A stretch of 32,181 nucleotides of DNA from contig JARKIF010000296.1 of the NCBI GenBank assembly GCA_029378245.1, positions 1 through 32,181 on the forward strand, in the 5' to 3' direction. This document shows, in pieces, positions 29,767-32,181 of this stretch. How positions within the stretch are numbered: the stretch's first letter is position 1; each line of letters opens with the position of its first letter. The notes under the pieces are model-generated. The model was not told the origin of the DNA. It ran no database searches and saw nothing but the letters and a program-made list of their open reading frames with translations. The stretch is from Roridomyces roridus. Taxonomy: Eukaryota > Basidiomycota > Agaricomycetes > Agaricales > Mycenaceae. A program made the position numbers and the translations under genes.

Positions 29767-31088
29767 CTACTCCCCAGGCGGGACGCTCCTACTCCGTCCA
29801 GATCCCGATCCACCAGTCGAATGACGTCTATGTAAGCGTCTGCCCCCGCGGGATGAACCCCGAGATGAGTCACGGTCACCCCCCGACGACGGCGAGAACG
29901 CATGCAAGCTCTTTTGCAGCAGACGCTGGAAAAAGGGCTTTTTCAAGCTACTCCCCGAGCGGGGCGAAGTGGGTGAGCGTGAGTGGGCGGTGGACGATGA
30001 GGTGTATAAGGTCGATGAGGCATCGGGTGTGTGCTGGGTAGAGGAAATGAAGATGAGTCTGAATGTCTTGCGGAGGGCTCACAATTACATGGACGCGTTG
30101 TCCCGGTTGGGGCATGACATAGTACGTGCCACCAGAGTCATTGCTACCAACTGAGGAAGCGGACGAGGCGGGGCTACGCTGCCTCGCACGAGAGTGCGAT
30201 CGGTGATGCCGTGGGCGTCCTCGAGCCTGAACGCCTCTCTTCCTCGACGGTTGACATGTGCGCCGTTGAAGGCGCCATCACGGAGGGGTACGGGGTCGGG
30301 TTTTTTGGTGGATAGTGCGAATAGTGGGCAGAGGGAACGGGTGCAGAGTGACTGTAAATCATGCCGTTGGGACCCATGTTCGGTGGATGGGTATATATCG
30401 CAGGTGGCGCATAATGCGGTCTCGAGCGGTGAGAGGGAGCATAGACTATGGCGGTGGAGCTCGTCGTCGTCGTCCGTGAGAGCCATCTGACCCAGAGGCA
30501 GGGTGTCCCCACGCCTGCGGATGAGGCTGGGAGAATGTAACGAGAGGACCAGGGTGTGGAAGCGGCCCCGGAAGACCGGCCATTGGCGGCATGGCTGGTA
30601 TAGGCTCCTGCGCTTGGGAGAAGGCATCGCGAGGGAGGGACTTGGAGCGCGAAGGGGAGGATTTGGGCAAGCCAGCAGATGGCAGGACGCGAATTTCCTC
30701 AGAACACGTGGGGCGCCACGACCATGATGAACCCCGAATGCGATTGAGGTGGCGTCGGTAGCGTGTGAGAACGCTGCTCCCGCGGACGCGACTTTGATTT
30801 ATGGTGGCGATCGTCTGGAGGCGTGCCGTAGGATAAGGTATAGGCTCGTCCGGTCTGCCATCTGTGTACCGCAGCACCATCTTGGTGGAACAGAGTGGGT
30901 GCTCCCTACATCGGAAGGAGGGGAGATGGGGAACAGCAAAGTCCGGGTCCTCGAGAATGGATGGGGGAATCGGAGGGCGAGTAGCATCCTCGGGGGGGCT
31001 CTGCGCGAGAATGAACCCAATACTTGGTGCGCTCCTTGCTGGACAGATAATCTCGAATGGCCTGCGACGAAGTCGTGTATTCGGTCAT
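29767..31088 (-). CDS. Ser/Pro/His-rich, probably disordered protein, broken by several frame changes
   Basis: Function unknown. Start chosen at ATG 31088 (MTEYTTSSQAIRDYLSSKER), stop at 29767. No single frame is open, but coding-like segments follow each other in order: KYWVHSRAEPP | EDATRPPIPPSILEDPDFAV...VLRYTDGRPDEPIP | SYGTPPDDRHHKSKSRPRE | EEIRVLPSAGL...SKSLPRD...PGPLVTFSQPHPQAWGHP | YAPSHRSRPHYAPPAIYTHP...GPNGMIYSHSAPVPSAHY | VGSNDSGGTYYVMPQPGQRV | SLKKPFFQRLLQKSLHAFSP, ending in RRLHRRHSTGGSGSGRSRS. I have a general impression of similar agaricomycete proteins with the GPNGMIYSHSAPVP and KKPFFQRLL segments, but no function. The first break is at a run of seven C (plus-strand G7 near 30992-30998). 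About six indels in 1.3 kb suggest pseudogene decay or assembly error; some joins could be unrecognised introns. Confidence 0.55.
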
Positions 31089-31914
31089 CGAGACAAAGGG
31101 AGGAGAAGCTAGCCGAAGTTCGGAGGGTTGTGGACCGAAGAAGAAAGGGCGGACGTTTTCCGACGGGTCTTTATACTGGCTAAGTCCCCGGCCCTCGCCG
31201 TCCGGAGAGAAGCTGTTGATTGAGAGCCCGATATCACATCCCAGGTTTAGCAACATCAAGCCTCATGTTTTCGGTGAGGCTGCCGTGGAGGCACACATGG
31301 CCAATTCAGGCTTTCAGTCGTGGGTAGGTAGACCTTGAAGAGTGCAGTGCAAGGCCATCGTCAGCAGCAGTGCCAGCAGTTTTACAGATAGAAGAAAAAT
31401 AAGAGAGAGAGACGGGCACGGTGTTTACATAACAAAGAAAAGATATTCAAATTCATTGTACTGGACGTATAGACATCTGCGAGAATCGGGGTCATTTGTC
31501 CATGCCAAATGACGCGCGGGACAGCCCAAGGTCCAGGGCAAGTCGCGTGCAAAGTAATTTTACGTGGAGCAGGACAGCCAAATCCCAAATCCTGCCTCGG
31601 TCCTGGGCGCGCGGCCGTTACAACAGTCGCAATGGGGTTGGGGGTATGAAATCCCTGCACAGATTGAATCCAAATGAACGCATGCACCCACGGACGCGTC
31701 AGACGACGGCTCTGGTATGTAGGAGGAAATGAAATCAGTCCTCTCACCGTCGCCTTTATTATTCGCGGTCGTCCTTGCAACGGACAAAGGACGGTGTTAG
31801 AACTTTTTGTTCCGGGACAGAGGCCACGCGATGTGAGCTCGGGACAGGCCCATTTTACGTTGCAAGGAAAGCCATTATGCAGCGCCAGTAGCTGCAATGA
31901 CAGTTATCATGCAG
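31089..31914. other. Intergenic stretch with no recognised gene
   Basis: Upstream region of the disordered-protein gene and 3' region of the gene at the right edge. A 171-codon minus-strand frame (31382-31897) has no domain and an odd composition, so I did not call it a gene. Confidence 0.4.
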
Positions 31915-32181
31915 CTAACGTGGGATAGAAAAATCCTTCTTGTGGGTGAAAACCTTGAGCACAATTGAGCCGATGTCAGTCCGGGTCAGGACGTCCCAAG
32001 GAGACAAGAGAGTAGGTGATGCGGATGCTTCGGACATAGGCGCACGTTTATCTTGCATCTTGGTCAAGCACGCGAGACGATCGAGGAGGAGGCAGTGGAG
32101 GAGATGCTTCATCTCATACCGAATGCTGGGTGCTGGCACTCGATGTCTTGATACCAGCGATCGTGAGCTGGCAATAAGCCC
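31915..32181 (-). CDS. C-terminal exon of an unidentified gene running off the right edge
   Basis: Open from the window edge to TAG at 31915 (89 codons). The sequence has normal protein composition: VPAPSIRYEMKHLLHCLLL, DRLACLTKMQDKRAPM, SPWDVLTRTDIGSIVLKV and FTHKKDFSIPR. A helical, leucine-rich stretch is followed by a polar end. No domain recognised. The true start lies outside the window. Confidence 0.45.
   Translation of the reverse strand, partial: GLIASSRSLVSRHRVPAPSIRYEMKHLLHCLLLDRLACLTKMQDKRAPMSEASASPTLLSPWDVLTRTDIGSIVLKVFTHKKDFSIPR

Noticed and set aside
30906..31259. Gene starting at 31259
   Set aside because: The upstream part has no conserved look; the ATG at 31088 fits better, and the frame leaves the protein at the C7 run.
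31382..31897. 171-codon minus-strand ORF
   Set aside because: Odd composition, no motif, sits between two better candidates.
1..32181. CRISPR, phage or bacterial operon signals
   Set aside because: No spaced direct repeats, no ribosome binding sites, and introns throughout; the sequence is fungal.

Overview
The window looks like nuclear DNA of an agaricomycete basidiomycete (a mushroom-forming fungus). The protein genes are cut by many introns of about 50 bases with GT...AG ends. It carries a Plavaka-type transposon with the DUF6698 partner gene typical of that group, and expanded families of small secreted proteins. There are no operons, ribosome binding sites, rRNA or CRISPR, and I found no tRNA.

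Layout. From 1 to 25.1 kb is a tandem, partly decayed array of small secreted, probably GPI-anchored proteins. I split them into three related families. Family A lies on the minus strand (five copies: 825-1536, 3387-4172, 16931-17627, 19243-19910, 21884-22570). Family B lies on the plus strand, tail-to-tail with A (1-631 partial; 2831-3290 and 21195-21778 decayed). Family C lies on the minus strand (23036-23703, 24331-25065, plus relics near 15.6 and 18.9 kb). Families A and C share a three-exon plan (signal-peptide exon, a domain with a GVD...TTY motif, then a two-cysteine domain with a Ser/Pro/Gly stalk and hydrophobic tail) and the same intron phases. A recurrent non-coding block (called R here) lies upstream of the A genes.

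Four mobile elements sit in the array, and the neighbouring paralogous copies show the interrupted or unfilled site for most of them: a 193-bp TA-flanked MITE (2393-2585), a 7.57-kb Plavaka element (4331-11900; a nine-exon transposase and an eight-exon DUF6698 gene), a 2.86-kb element with long inverted arms and 8-bp target duplication (12706-15565), and a 242-bp TA-flanked MITE (21252-21493) inside a family B exon.

From 25.9 to 28.7 kb is a Cdc4/Pop1/FBXW7-like F-box/WD40 gene, the substrate receptor of an SCF ubiquitin ligase. Its promoter and first codons are duplicated twice inside the array (about 16699-16866 and 19070-19175), each time abutting the 3' flank of an A gene. The array therefore seems to have grown by copying a unit that ran from A through R and C into the 5' end of this gene. 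From 29.8 to 31.1 kb is a Ser/Pro/His-rich, probably disordered protein gene on the minus strand, and at the right edge the last exon of an unidentified gene.

Single-base frame breaks recur across the window, several in G or C runs, in the F-box/WD40 gene, the disordered-protein gene, the transposase, and A3, A4, C2 and B1. Either the assembly has residual indel errors or several genes are decaying; the sequence alone cannot fully separate these. The DUF6698 gene, A1, A2, A5 and C1 read through cleanly.
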